Numbered from the stretch's first letter, positions 26,151 to 35,399 are shown. The stretch is 64,000 nt of DNA from Cyanobacteria bacterium SZAS-4 (GCA_018266255.1 JAFEAT010000001.1:243040-307039), one strand, 5' to 3'. Numbers and translations: made by a program. The notes: generated from the letters alone by a model not told the origin.

Positions 26151-28457
26151 TTAGCCAAACATCTTTTCCTCTGGCTTAAGCGGCGGATTTGCCGCGGCGA
26201 CAGGAAGCGGCACAGGTTGCGCAGCAGCTGGAGGTTGGCCAGCCTGCTGAGTCTTGGCAGTAGCGAGAGGCGGAATCTTGAACCAGAAACAGCTTCCTTT
26301 ACCTTCTTCGCTCTCTACGCCGATTGTGCCACCATGCGCTTCGATGATGCCCTTACAAATCGCCAGACCAAGACCGGTACCGCCCTTCTTCCGCGCGTCT
26401 GAGGCTTCAACTTGTTGGAATCGTTGGAACAACAGGTTCTTGTATTTAGGCGGGATGCCTCGACCTCTGTCTACGACCTTCACTTCGACAAAGCCAGGAA
26501 TTTCGGAAACAGCGACGGTGACAGTCTCTCCTTTAGGCGAGAACTTAACTGCGTTAGATACGAGGTTGACGATAACTTGCACCAATCGGTCGCCATCAGC
26601 ATAGACGCTGGCATTGGTGTGAACCATTTCCAACTTGATGCCATTCTGTTCTGCGAAGGCACGAACCGCTTCAGCAGAGCGATCCAACACGTTGTTCATC
26701 TGGATGGTATCGAAGACCATATCCAGTTTTCCAGATTCTAATTTTTCGATATCGAGAATGTCGTTAATCAAAGTGATCAGACGAATCGTATTTCTTTCTG
26801 CAATAGTGACGACTTTCTTGGCTTGTTCAGGCAGCATACCCAACGCACCGACGGATAGAAGTGTGAGCGAACCGCGGATAGACGTCAACGGAGTACGCAA
26901 CTCGTGGCTGACTGTCGAGACGAATTCTTTCTTCAAGCGCTCTACCTCGCGTCTTTCAGAAACGTCGAGAATATTGGCGAGATATCTGTATCCATCAGCA
27001 GTTTCGAATTCGCTCAATGAAATTTCAATGGGGAAATCTTCACCGCTCTTTTTCAAGGCATCGAGTTCACCGATTCTGTTCAAGGCGCGAGAGAAAAGAT
27101 TTTCCATAAAATTGTGCGTGTCACTTTGACTGCGCTCGCTGAACAGCTTGGAGTCATTGAAAAGGCACAGTAAATGGCGTCCTACAATTTCTTCAGCGTC
27201 GAAGCCAAACATGCGTTCACTGGCTGGATTGATTGATTCGATGAATCCTTCCTTGGTAATAATGATCAAACCAACGAGCATGTTCTCGATGATTGTTCTG
27301 ATTCGTTTTTCGGAAGCCTTGGTGGCTTCCTCAACAGCCTTTCTCATTGAGATGTCGTGGGCAACGCAGAACATCGAACGCTCTGCTTCTGACCAATACG
27401 TAGACCACAAAACAGTTACGATCGAACCATCTTTTCGTCTGGTGCGGTTTTCGAACTCGGTATTACCCTTTTCTGCGCGAACGGCTCTAACAGCGCGAAT
27501 CGTCTCTTGATGATCTTCTGGAATAACCAATTCAATGAATCGCCTGCCCATCAATTCATCTGGACGATAACCCCACGTGGTATTACAGGCGGGGCTAACG
27601 GCTACGAATTTTCCGTCAACGTCAATCGAACAAATTACGTCTGCCGAGTTTTCGATAACGGCTCTTTCTTTTCTGCTAGCTTCATTTAGAGCTTCAGCCA
27701 TGCTGTGAAAAACGCCGTCCAGGTGGGCAATTTCGTCAGTTCCAGAAAGTGCGGGATTGAGTGGTTCAGCTCGGGCAAGTCGAATTGAATTGTCAGTCAG
27801 TACATTTAGACGTCGACTAATTCCTCTACTAAAGTAAAGGGCCAGGGCAACTGCTATCAAGAAGTTGAGCAAGACGCCGATGACCAGATAGATCTTAACC
27901 ATGGCGCGGTTGCGGTTCTGCGCTTCAGGTCCTTCGCTTTCAATTTTTCTTTCGTCTTCCGTCAATCCGCGCAATTCATCTTGCAGTCGGTCTGCAAGAG
28001 AACGAATTTCTTTGTACATATGACGCGCACGGAATTGCGCCACGTCTACGCGATTGTCATCGATAGCTGATTTCGCTTCACCGAGAATCTTCAAACCTGT
28101 GACAGTGATGACCTGCAAGTTCTGCAAAATTTGTTGTTGTCGTGAATTGTCGCCAACGAGATTTTTCAGTTCGTCCAAATCTTGTGGAATCTGTCGAACG
28201 ATCTTGTCGTATCTGTCGCTAAACAGAGGACTCTTCGTGATCGAGTATCCACCCATCGCAACGCCAGCGTCGTAGAACAACTTGGATAGCGTGTTCGCTT
28301 GCGAAATGATCGCCTTCGAACGCACTTGCCTTTGAACTTCAATTTCAGCTTGTCGCAATAAATAAGTCAAAGTCGCCAAAAAGATGACTTCGAAAATGAG
28401 CGGCACAGCAACTAAGATCAGCCCCTTATGTGATAATTTTAGGTTTAATCGCATCAC
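26151..28457 (-). CDS. Membrane sensor histidine kinase (CHASE3-HAMP-PAS-PAS-HisKA-HATPase)
   Basis: A 768-residue kinase. A first membrane segment lies at about 13-32 and a second at about 187-207, enclosing a helical periplasmic domain of CHASE3 type (about 36-180). A HAMP linker follows (about 208-260), then PAS domains at about 265-385 and 390-515, a HisKA domain with the His in STVSHELRTPLTS (about 528-540), and an ATPase domain with NLVSNAVKF, DRGRGIP and GGTGLGL. The C-terminal 45 residues are Pro/Ala-rich. It heads a minus-strand group with two CheY-like proteins and a GGDEF hybrid, so it probably drives c-di-GMP output through them. Confidence 0.94.
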   Translation of the reverse strand: MMRLNLKLSHKGLILVAVPLIFEVIFLATLTYLLRQAEIEVQRQVRSKAIISQANTLSKLFYDAGVAMGGYSITKSPLFSDRYDKIVRQIPQDLDELKNLVGDNSRQQQILQNLQVITVTGLKILGEAKSAIDDNRVDVAQFRARHMYKEIRSLADRLQDELRGLTEDERKIESEGPEAQNRNRAMVKIYLVIGVLLNFLIAVALALYFSRGISRRLNVLTDNSIRLARAEPLNPALSGTDEIAHLDGVFHSMAEALNEASRKERAVIENSADVICSIDVDGKFVAVSPACNTTWGYRPDELMGRRFIELVIPEDHQETIRAVRAVRAEKGNTEFENRTRRKDGSIVTVLWSTYWSEAERSMFCVAHDISMRKAVEEATKASEKRIRTIIENMLVGLIIITKEGFIESINPASERMFGFDAEEIVGRHLLCLFNDSKLFSERSQSDTHNFMENLFSRALNRIGELDALKKSGEDFPIEISLSEFETADGYRYLANILDVSERREVERLKKEFVSTVSHELRTPLTSIRGSLTLLSVGALGMLPEQAKKVVTIAERNTIRLITLINDILDIEKLESGKLDMVFDTIQMNNVLDRSAEAVRAFAEQNGIKLEMVHTNASVYADGDRLVQVIVNLVSNAVKFSPKGETVTVAVSEIPGFVEVKVVDRGRGIPPKYKNLLFQRFQQVEASDARKKGGTGLGLAICKGIIEAHGGTIGVESEEGKGSCFWFKIPPLATAKTQQAGQPPAAAQPVPLPVAAANPPLKPEEKMFG

Positions 28458-28480
28458 GGCTCTGGTCTTCTCTTATTCGA

Positions 28481-29410
28481 TCACTTGTGTTGAGTTTTCT
28501 TATAGGCGTCCAGCAATTTGCTGAGCGCATCAGTGCCACCACCTGAGCCACCAGAGGTAGCAGCAGGTTTTGGCGCAGCAGTCGTTGGTTGCGGCGAATA
28601 TTGCGGTTGGGATGGTTGTGGCGATGAGGATTCCAAACCGCCTCCCATCTCGCGACTCATGTCTTCGATCATTTGTTTTTGTTCGTCGTTCATCATCACT
28701 TCAGCGTCACTCTGAACGGCTTTGTAACCGCCTGGACACTCAAAATAGTTACTCGGAATTGTTGCCAGTGTTTGCATGCGATAGGTCTCGAGCATGCGCT
28801 TAGGACCTTTGGAGTCTGTCATCTCTAATCGAAGAGGCACGTTCTGCGTAGTCGGCAGACCATATGCAGACGACAGTAAATCGCCCAAGCGAGGCGGCAC
28901 CGTGATTTCATCAGAGACCCAGTAATCAGCAGCACTGACTGTGGAAGTTCTGATCTTTCCGTTAGCACCTTGATGCGAGATCTTGCCGCCGCCACGCATC
29001 ACATACTGCGTTGCTCTTAATCCGGCGATATTGTTCGTTTGTCCACGTGCCCACTGACGATTAGCCAAATCAGCTGTCAATCCGCGTGACGCCAGCTGCC
29101 GCTTGTAGTTGTCCAAAGTCGTCTGGTAATAAACTCTGGTTTTGTCGTTGTACATAACGATGTTCCAATCAGGCGCTTTGGACACCATCGCAAAGCCAGC
29201 GCGTGGATTGACGCACTTCAAACCTGACGGACTGATATAGATATATTGGTCGCCGAGCTGCGCGCTCTTCTGGGTTAGCACCCAACCCTTGTCATCAGCG
29301 AACGCCGAAGGGGCTGATAACACAAACATTAGACCAGCTAATAGTGCAGCACGAAAACCGCTAACGGAGTCGCTTCGCGGCTTGACCATTGAATTTCGAG
29401 AAAACGACAC
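28481..29410 (-). CDS. Secreted protein of unknown function
   Basis: A 309-residue protein with a signal peptide: basic N-terminus and hydrophobic core AALLAGLMFVLSAPSAFA, with cleavage expected at the AFA-DD junction near residue 39. The mature part has strands and aromatic residues (YIYISPSG, WNIVMYND) and an outer-envelope-type beta-rich look. The end (about 245-309) is Pro/Ser/Gly-rich and ends with a basic helix. A GTG start at 29410 has GGAG about 11 bases upstream; an ATG at 29389 is possible but has no such site. It lies 23 bases upstream of the CHASE3 kinase gene on the same strand, so co-transcription is possible. Confidence 0.7.
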   Translation of the reverse strand: MSFSRNSMVKPRSDSVSGFRAALLAGLMFVLSAPSAFADDKGWVLTQKSAQLGDQYIYISPSGLKCVNPRAGFAMVSKAPDWNIVMYNDKTRVYYQTTLDNYKRQLASRGLTADLANRQWARGQTNNIAGLRATQYVMRGGGKISHQGANGKIRTSTVSAADYWVSDEITVPPRLGDLLSSAYGLPTTQNVPLRLEMTDSKGPKRMLETYRMQTLATIPSNYFECPGGYKAVQSDAEVMMNDEQKQMIEDMSREMGGGLESSSPQPSQPQYSPQPTTAAPKPAATSGGSGGGTDALSKLLDAYKKTQHK

Positions 29411-29624
29411 GCTGAAGAATACTCCCAGGAGATAGACTCTCGCTACTTTTTACCCTTTATATGCAAATCGGAAACCGAAACCCGGAAACTCACCCATTTG
29501 CCCGCGCCCGTTTTAATAACCGAGCTTTATGGAGAATAGCCGATAAACGACCCGCGGTGCAATTTTCATTCTTAAAAATGGTCGAGACTATCCGACCTAG
29601 ACGGCATCGCGGCAATTGGGGATA

Positions 29625-31469
29625 TTAGGAGGTGGTCGCCGAAGTTTCGCTTTCTGCGGCCGCTTTTTGCTCGAGTGCTTCCCATCGTTCAAAAAGTTTG
29701 GCTAGGTCTGCCTGAGCGGCGTCCACGTTTTTAGAAATCTCGCTCAACTTGGCGTAGTTGCTGGTGACTTGAGGCTTGTCCATTTCGGCTTGCATTACTC
29801 GAAGTTTGCCTTCAGCCTCTTCGATTTTTTCTGCCATGCCTGCCAACTCGCGCTTTTCAGCGGTGGTCATGCCGACTCGTTCTTTTGCTTCGTTCTTACG
29901 CGACTTTCTGTCGTTGCGGTCAGAATTCGAATTTCCTTTTTCTGCTTTAGCTACTCGCTGCAAATGTTTTTCGCTCTGTTCGTAGTCGGCAAAGTAAGTT
30001 GCTTCGCCAGTTCCGTCTAATGCCAAAATTTGCGATGACACAGTATCCAACATCATGCGATCGTGAGTTACGAGAATAACTGCACCCGGAAAATCCTCAA
30101 GGCTGTCTTCCAAAACTTCCAGAGAACCGATGTCGAGATCGTTTGTTGGTTCGTCCAGAATAAGTACATCAGCCGGTTTGAGCATCAGATTGGCAATGAG
30201 AATGCGCGCCTTTTCTCCGCCAGACAAATAACTAATTGATAGCGGCAATTGCTCTGGGCGGAACAAAAACTTCTTTGCCCATGTTGTGACATGCAGATTT
30301 CGTCCGCGATAGTTCACTGTGTCGCCATCAGCAGCGAGCGCCTGTTTCAGCGTTTTCGCTTCATCCAACTGCTCGCGGTTTTGATCGAACCAGACAATCT
30401 GCAATTGCTCGGCACGTTTTATGTTGCCTTGATCCGGTTGCAATTCTCCCACCAGCAGTTTAAGCAAAGTTGTCTTGCCGCTGCCGTTTCGCCCGACTAG
30501 ACCAAGCTTTGTTCCAGTGGTGAGCAGAATTTCCAGGTTGGAAAAAAGTGTCCGGTTGCCAAAGCGTTTCGATATTGCTTTGCCAACTATAAGTTCCTTC
30601 GTCTTCCGACCGGAAGAGTCGAAGCCAATCTCCATTGGCGCGTTCAGTGAGTTTCGCTGCTTAACTTCGGCGAGATCTTCTATCAACTTCCCAGCGTCTT
30701 GAATTCGTCCTTTTGCTTTCGTCTGTCGCGCTCGTGCTCCGCGTTGGAGCCACGCGATCTCGCGACGCACTTTACTTGCCAATGCTTGCTGCTGGTGCAA
30801 CTGCGCATTCAACCGCTCTTCGCGAGCAATCAAGAATTCGCTGTAGTTGCCGTTTATGCTCAACACGCCTTCTGGATAAGTCGGATTCAACTCGATCATG
30901 CGATCCACGACGCCTTCCAGAAATGCGCGATCGTGACTAACGACGACGAATGTCGTGCGAAGTGATTTCAATAATTTTTCCAGCCACAGCACACCCTCTA
31001 AATCCAGGTGGTTTGTCGGTTCGTCGAGCAACAAGAGTTCTGGTTGTTGAACGAGCGCACAAGCTAGCGCCAATCGTTTGCGCCATCCACCTGATAGTGA
31101 ACTGCATTTCGCTTGCCGATCAGGAAAGCCCATTTGCGTCAAAGTCGAATCGACAACGGCTGCTTTCTCGTAGTCCTCAAATGGCGTTGGGGCAGCGGCC
31201 GCCTCTACAATTTCCTCGACGGTGGCTTCGGGATCAAATTCTTCGGACTGCTTCACATACGCAGTGCGTAGCTTCTTTCGACCGGTGACCTCGCCTTCAT
31301 CAGGTTTGATCTCACCGGACAAAATCTTCATCAAAGTAGACTTGCCCGCACCGTTTGGTCCGATCAATCCAATTTTTTGCTCTTCTTCTATTCCAAACGA
31401 AATGTTTTGGAACAGCGGGCGAGAGCTGTACGATTTGCCAACAGACTGGCAACTAACGAGAATTCCCAC
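29625..31469 (-). CDS. uup: ABC-F family ATPase (Uup-like)
   Basis: The 614-residue protein has two ATP-binding domains without membrane segments. The first has GPNGAGKST, LSGGWRKRLALA and LLDEPTNHLD; the second has GRNGSGKTT, LSGGEKARILIANL and LILDEPTNDLD, the last being typical of Uup. A basic linker lies between, and a C-terminal coiled coil (about 540-605) follows. ABC-F proteins act on ribosomes or, for Uup, also on branched DNA. The GTG at 31469 is chosen as start because AGGAG lies 8 bases upstream; the longer ATG start at 31496 reads through that ribosome site. The 214-base gap on its 3' side shows nothing else I can support. Confidence 0.9.
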   Translation of the reverse strand: MGILVSCQSVGKSYSSRPLFQNISFGIEEEQKIGLIGPNGAGKSTLMKILSGEIKPDEGEVTGRKKLRTAYVKQSEEFDPEATVEEIVEAAAAPTPFEDYEKAAVVDSTLTQMGFPDRQAKCSSLSGGWRKRLALACALVQQPELLLLDEPTNHLDLEGVLWLEKLLKSLRTTFVVVSHDRAFLEGVVDRMIELNPTYPEGVLSINGNYSEFLIAREERLNAQLHQQQALASKVRREIAWLQRGARARQTKAKGRIQDAGKLIEDLAEVKQRNSLNAPMEIGFDSSGRKTKELIVGKAISKRFGNRTLFSNLEILLTTGTKLGLVGRNGSGKTTLLKLLVGELQPDQGNIKRAEQLQIVWFDQNREQLDEAKTLKQALAADGDTVNYRGRNLHVTTWAKKFLFRPEQLPLSISYLSGGEKARILIANLMLKPADVLILDEPTNDLDIGSLEVLEDSLEDFPGAVILVTHDRMMLDTVSSQILALDGTGEATYFADYEQSEKHLQRVAKAEKGNSNSDRNDRKSRKNEAKERVGMTTAEKRELAGMAEKIEEAEGKLRVMQAEMDKPQVTSNYAKLSEISKNVDAAQADLAKLFERWEALEQKAAAESETSATTS

Positions 31470-31543
31470 GAAGCGGTCTCCTGAACGTCTGAACATAATA
31501 GCGCGCGCCAGGCGTGCTCCGGCTGTTGTGTACTGAAGTGTTG

Positions 31544-32719
31544 CTAGCGGTCCACCGGCGACTGACTAGAAATTCGCGCTATTTCAGACTCAACTTCCCG
31601 ACCCAAGCGCGTTTCACTCATTTTCAGGCTACTGACTATAGATTTCGATTGCTCAAAATAGCGCAGAGCACGTATGTTATTGGCCTTTAAGTTTTCAAAT
31701 TTGCCGGCGTTGAAGTACGCTCTGGCTATCGATGGTGAAGGTGCGGACCAACCCTGATTGTACGGCGGTTCCAATTCTTTAAGAGCAAGACGCAAAGTCG
31801 TATTTGCCAAATCTGGATGCTTTGAGCGCTGGTAGCATAATGCCAGCAAAGTGCGTGCATCAGCTAATTCTCGACCGTTGGTGTTAGTCATCGAAATCAC
31901 CTGACAAAGCGCCGCTTCAGCTGGAATGATGTGCCCATCGCCAAAAGACGCGTACGCATAATCAATGAGATTTGCTATGTGTTGAGCCCAATTAAACGAA
32001 TGAAACTTCTTTCTCTCAATCAGCGCTCGTTTGTCGAGCACCTCCGCCGACGAATCATTACCTGAGAGGTAAGCGATTCGTCCTTGAAGCCATGTAACAG
32101 CGATGCTCTCGTCGTGAGTCAATTCGGATGATGATTTAACCGCACTCAGATTTTCCGTTGCACTCGCGATGTCGCCACGAGTTGTTGCAATCCACGCTTG
32201 CAAGAGTTTTAACTGCTTCGATTCGGAGGTCGACAAGTCCTTATGTAACGCGACCTCGTTAAGCATCTTCTGAGCGTGTGCAAGATTTCCTACTGCGATT
32301 TCCGCATCAGCACAATCGAGCATGGCTCGATTCACTGGACCTTCAGCCAACGAAAAGTTCGAAGAAGATGAGTCCTGTTTTTTATCGTCGACGTCGACAA
32401 CTCCTGGTACCACATCAAATCTTTTGTCAAAAGAAATATGTGGGTGTTCACTTTTTATGACTTCAATAAGCGCGAGTTGTTTTTGTTTGTCGCCCCCTTC
32501 CAACTGCAGTGCGAAAACAGCATCTTTACAGGCGTCAACGAAATCATCGGTGTTATCTTTCGGCAGAGATTCCGCTTTACTCATCAGTAATTTAGACGAG
32601 GGAAGCGAAGTCAAAACATGCTGAACTTTGGCCGGAGCCTGCATCACACACATGGCAAACACTGATAAAATCAGCATGAACCGCGAAACGAATTGTTTAC
32701 GGTCTAGTTCTAAATTCAT
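31544..32719 (-). CDS. Secreted TPR-like protein
   Basis: A 391-residue protein with a signal peptide (FMLILSVFAMCVMQAPA, cleavage near residue 31). The mature part is mainly helical, with TPR-like pairs such as AEIAVGNLAHAQKMLNEVAL (about 136-155), ARTLLALCYQRSKHPDLANT (about 285-304) and an ARAYFNAGKFENLKANNIRA stretch near 345-364. No catalytic motif is seen. It starts 31 bases from the divergent WG-repeat gene, so the two may share a regulatory region, though the space is very small. Confidence 0.7.
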   Translation of the reverse strand: MNLELDRKQFVSRFMLILSVFAMCVMQAPAKVQHVLTSLPSSKLLMSKAESLPKDNTDDFVDACKDAVFALQLEGGDKQKQLALIEVIKSEHPHISFDKRFDVVPGVVDVDDKKQDSSSSNFSLAEGPVNRAMLDCADAEIAVGNLAHAQKMLNEVALHKDLSTSESKQLKLLQAWIATTRGDIASATENLSAVKSSSELTHDESIAVTWLQGRIAYLSGNDSSAEVLDKRALIERKKFHSFNWAQHIANLIDYAYASFGDGHIIPAEAALCQVISMTNTNGRELADARTLLALCYQRSKHPDLANTTLRLALKELEPPYNQGWSAPSPSIARAYFNAGKFENLKANNIRALRYFEQSKSIVSSLKMSETRLGREVESEIARISSQSPVDR

Positions 32720-32750
32720 CTCTCAATTAACTCGGTTAGCTCGGTGCGAT

Positions 32751-34532
32751 ATGTTGCAACTGAAAAGCGTCCTCGGACAAGGATACCAGAACCGCATCCG
32801 CGGCAGTTTTCTTAAGTTGATGTCACTTGTTCTGCCAATTACTTTTGTTTTGTCAGGGAATTCTTGCACAGCAAAATGTGGTCTGTTGGATTTAAAAGGT
32901 CATGTGATCTTGCCACGCGAATACGACTCGATTCAATATGTCGCACCTGACCGGTTCATCGGATACTCAGGTCAAGAAACGTCTACTTCATGGTTTCCTC
33001 AGCGTATGTATTCAACCAAGATGACGCTGTTCGATAAAAATGGCGTCGAACTGCCCATTACCGATGACATTCTGGAAAAAGCCAACACCATACCTTTTCC
33101 CAAAAATCTACCTGCTGGCACTGGAGTCAACGAAAAACAAGGTAGTCTTCTCACAATTGGAAATAGTAAAGGAATAGGTCTGTGCGATCGATTTGGAAAT
33201 GTCATAGTGCCATGCAATTACCAGACTATAGTCTTCGTTGGTGAATCAAAGTTTGTTGCGGAAAAGCGTGATGCCAACAACAAGGCTGAATTTTTCCTGT
33301 TTGACTCACATGGAAATTTGATCTCCACACTCCCCTCAGATACAGACATTCGTTCTGGAATCTTCCATGATGGCATGTTGCGAATCGGCGCTGCAGCCTT
33401 TGTCAATTCGCAAGGGCAGACCGTTGTTCCTACTGGCAAATACGAGAGTTTCTATGATTTTTCGGAGGGCTATGTTGCCGTCACTTTCAAATCAGGAACA
33501 AAGACACAATCTGGATTTCTCAACACGAAAGGAGCTCTTGCACTCGGACCATTTGATGGGCTGCAGCTATTCTCTTTCCAGAAAGGGTTAGCGTTGGTCA
33601 CGTCAGAAAAGACTGGCAAAATCGGAGCTATCGATAAAACTGGAAAAATGATAATTCCAATCGAGTTCGACAAACTAACAATCTCCGAAGATGGAACACT
33701 ACTCGGCAAGAAAAATGAACGATATCAAACGATGACAAACACGGGCGAATTATTAGTTCAATTACCGTCAAAATTCGATCCGCAAACTGCCTCTTACTCA
33801 CCCATCAATGAAAGATACATTCCGTTCAGCGTCGATGATGGCTACTACTACACTTCCGCGCTGCCAACTTCATTGGAGAAAAAGACAAAATATGGTATTT
33901 CAGATTTAGACGGGAAAGTAATTGTCAAACCAAGATTCGACTACATAAGCCCGTTTAGTGGGATACATGCAACCGCGTACAAATTGAAAGGAAAGCAAAA
34001 ACGTATAGGCGTGATCAACAATCACGGACAATGGACACTCGCTCCAAGTGTGGAGTCTCCGCTTTATTTGGTCTCGAAAGATCGAATAGTTTCCGGCACA
34101 GCGATGGATGTTGAGAAATCGGTAGAAGAGTCTTGGAAAGGAAATCACGAAGGAAATTGTTGGTACACGAGCGAAGCCTTGGTTGCCCGAACGCTGGAGC
34201 GCTACAACCTAATTGGAATGAAACTTACAGACATCACCAAATTGATGGGAGATGGAAATAAAGATGAAATCCCAAGACCCGGTCCTAGGGGTATTTGCGA
34301 AAGAAGGGCATTTAGTATTCCTGTAGGTTGCTTGGGGAGTGCAGCTTTCGAGTTGGGTTTCGATGCAAAACAAAAACTTGTTGGATGGCAAATACGTCAC
34401 GGCGAAACGCAGGAAAATTGGATTTTTGAAAACGTCGTAGGTTTTACACCGTTTGACAGATATCGCAGCAGTATCGGAGTTTTCATCCCCAAAGTGCAGA
34501 GCGCATCCTTGCGTAAAGCCTTCCCAAAATGA
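32751..34532 (+). CDS. WG-repeat protein
   Basis: A 593-residue protein with at least six degenerate WG (KWG)-type repeats of about 30-60 residues. Each has a Gly-x-hydrophobic-D-x-x-G-x-x-hydrophobic-x-P core: GLLDLKGHVILP, GLCDRFGNVIVP, GFLNTKGALALGP, GAIDKTGKMIIP, GISDLDGKVIVKP and GVINNHGQWTLAP. A hydrophobic stretch at residues 24-36 (LMSLVLPITFVLSG) followed by Cys suggests an export signal or lipoprotein box. The C-terminal 130 residues form a different domain. WG-repeat proteins are common in envelope proteins; the role is unknown. Upstream in-frame starts from 32628 would overlap the divergent gene and are rejected; the ATG at 32751 has only a weak ribosome site. Confidence 0.75.
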   Translation: MLQLKSVLGQGYQNRIRGSFLKLMSLVLPITFVLSGNSCTAKCGLLDLKGHVILPREYDSIQYVAPDRFIGYSGQETSTSWFPQRMYSTKMTLFDKNGVELPITDDILEKANTIPFPKNLPAGTGVNEKQGSLLTIGNSKGIGLCDRFGNVIVPCNYQTIVFVGESKFVAEKRDANNKAEFFLFDSHGNLISTLPSDTDIRSGIFHDGMLRIGAAAFVNSQGQTVVPTGKYESFYDFSEGYVAVTFKSGTKTQSGFLNTKGALALGPFDGLQLFSFQKGLALVTSEKTGKIGAIDKTGKMIIPIEFDKLTISEDGTLLGKKNERYQTMTNTGELLVQLPSKFDPQTASYSPINERYIPFSVDDGYYYTSALPTSLEKKTKYGISDLDGKVIVKPRFDYISPFSGIHATAYKLKGKQKRIGVINNHGQWTLAPSVESPLYLVSKDRIVSGTAMDVEKSVEESWKGNHEGNCWYTSEALVARTLERYNLIGMKLTDITKLMGDGNKDEIPRPGPRGICERRAFSIPVGCLGSAAFELGFDAKQKLVGWQIRHGETQENWIFENVVGFTPFDRYRSSIGVFIPKVQSASLRKAFPK

Positions 34533-34640
34533 AACGAACAAACAACTCACCAAAAGTCGGGGAGAGCGCTGTGACGGACGATCTTCTCACGCTTGCGAGC
34601 GCGAAGGACACATAGAACTAATTACTGCAAATTTGACCAG

Positions 34641-34681
34641 CTGATTGAGTCGGGCTACGCATGCAGCCCGAGCCCAATCAG
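34641..34681. terminator. Long double-stem hairpin between convergent genes
   Basis: An inner stem TCGGGCT (34650-34656)/AGCCCGA (34665-34671) with an 8-base loop is enclosed by an outer stem CTGATTG (34641-34647)/CAATCAG (34675-34681). It lies between the WG-repeat gene and the convergent 34712 gene. No T-run is present, so it is a likely shared 3' structure rather than a proven terminator. Confidence 0.45.
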
Positions 34682-34711
34682 GATTGGTGATACCACATTT
34701 AGTGATTCGCG

Positions 34712-35212
34712 TTAAGTGAAGTCAATTACCTGATTCTTACTGATAGCTTGTTGCAGCTTTGCTGCCGCTTCGGGATCGATTTGGTCATAAATTTTAGAGA
34801 GAATTTCGCCGCTCTGGCCACCTCTGTTTCGAGACGCGGAATCTGCAAATTTCTGCAGTTCAGCAGCCGCTTCAACTGAGCCAAAGTCTTTCACATCTTC
34901 CCACTTATTCTCGACATAGCCCGCAAGCGTTTTCGCAATCACGTCCGTATTCAGGTGATGAATACCGGGGTCGAGCTTGGACACGTCAGGGCGCGACGGA
35001 TCTTCTATGCACATCTTATGCAAACCATGGCTACCCTCATGTCGGGACGCATTGACGATTTCGTTATCGACCGGCCCTCCGACTTGCGCTCCAAGGGATT
35101 TCAAAACGTGTGAGCCAGATGAACGCATCGCATCTTCTAATAGGCTCGCAGAGCCGTCAGAGTAAGACTTCGATTGTTCATCATATATGTGAGTAGCTTC
35201 GATTCTTGTCAT
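34712..35212 (-). CDS. Small protein with HEGSH motif, function unknown
   Basis: A 166-residue hydrophilic protein with no signal peptide or membrane segment and no family I recognise. At about residues 57-61 it carries HEGSH within RHEGSHGLHK, which fits the HExxH pattern of zinc peptidases, but the flanking residues are not the usual hydrophobic ones and no third metal ligand can be placed. The remainder is helical with EAAAELQKFADSA and EAAAKLQQAISK near the end. It stands between the WG-repeat gene and the repeat-rich region upstream of the opp genes. Confidence 0.55.
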   Translation of the reverse strand: MTRIEATHIYDEQSKSYSDGSASLLEDAMRSSGSHVLKSLGAQVGGPVDNEIVNASRHEGSHGLHKMCIEDPSRPDVSKLDPGIHHLNTDVIAKTLAGYVENKWEDVKDFGSVEAAAELQKFADSASRNRGGQSGEILSKIYDQIDPEAAAKLQQAISKNQVIDFT

Positions 35213-35311
35213 AGTGATACCCTTCGAATTTGGATCTGGATGAGAACCATATTAAAAATTCTGTGGCGTAGGCATGACAAAGAGACGAGAGATGAACTAG
35301 TGCCGGCGGCG

Positions 35312-35366
35312 TTAGCCGGTTTGGAAACCGGCGGCCCCAGCCGTCTTGGAATACGGCGCTCCTTGA
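35312..35366 (+). repeat. Two-hairpin dispersed repeat, copy B
   Basis: The first hairpin is CCGGTTT-GG-AAACCGG (35316-35331); then GCGGCCCCA and a second hairpin GCCG-TCTTGGAATA-CGGC lead into GCTCC. Over its first 50 bases it aligns without gaps to the reverse complement of copy C, and its conserved blocks match copy A. A further GCCGGCGGC fragment precedes it at 35302. It lies at the 3' end of oppC. Confidence 0.75.
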
Positions 35367-35399
35367 GACGGCGCTCCTTGATCAGGCGCTCCTTGAACC
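35355..35399. repeat. Three 15-bp tandem units (GGCGCTCCTTGA plus 3 bases)
   Basis: GGCGCTCCTTGA occurs at 35355, 35370 and 35385, each followed by three variable bases (GAC, TCA, ACC). The first unit is the end of dispersed repeat B, so its tail has been amplified. The last unit ends at the base next to the oppC stop codon (35400-35402). Confidence 0.8.

Noticed and set aside
31470..31496. N-terminal extension of the ABC-F protein from an ATG at 31496
   Set aside because: A ribosome site AGGAG sits within this stretch, 8 bases before the GTG at 31469, and the shorter form fits family N-termini.
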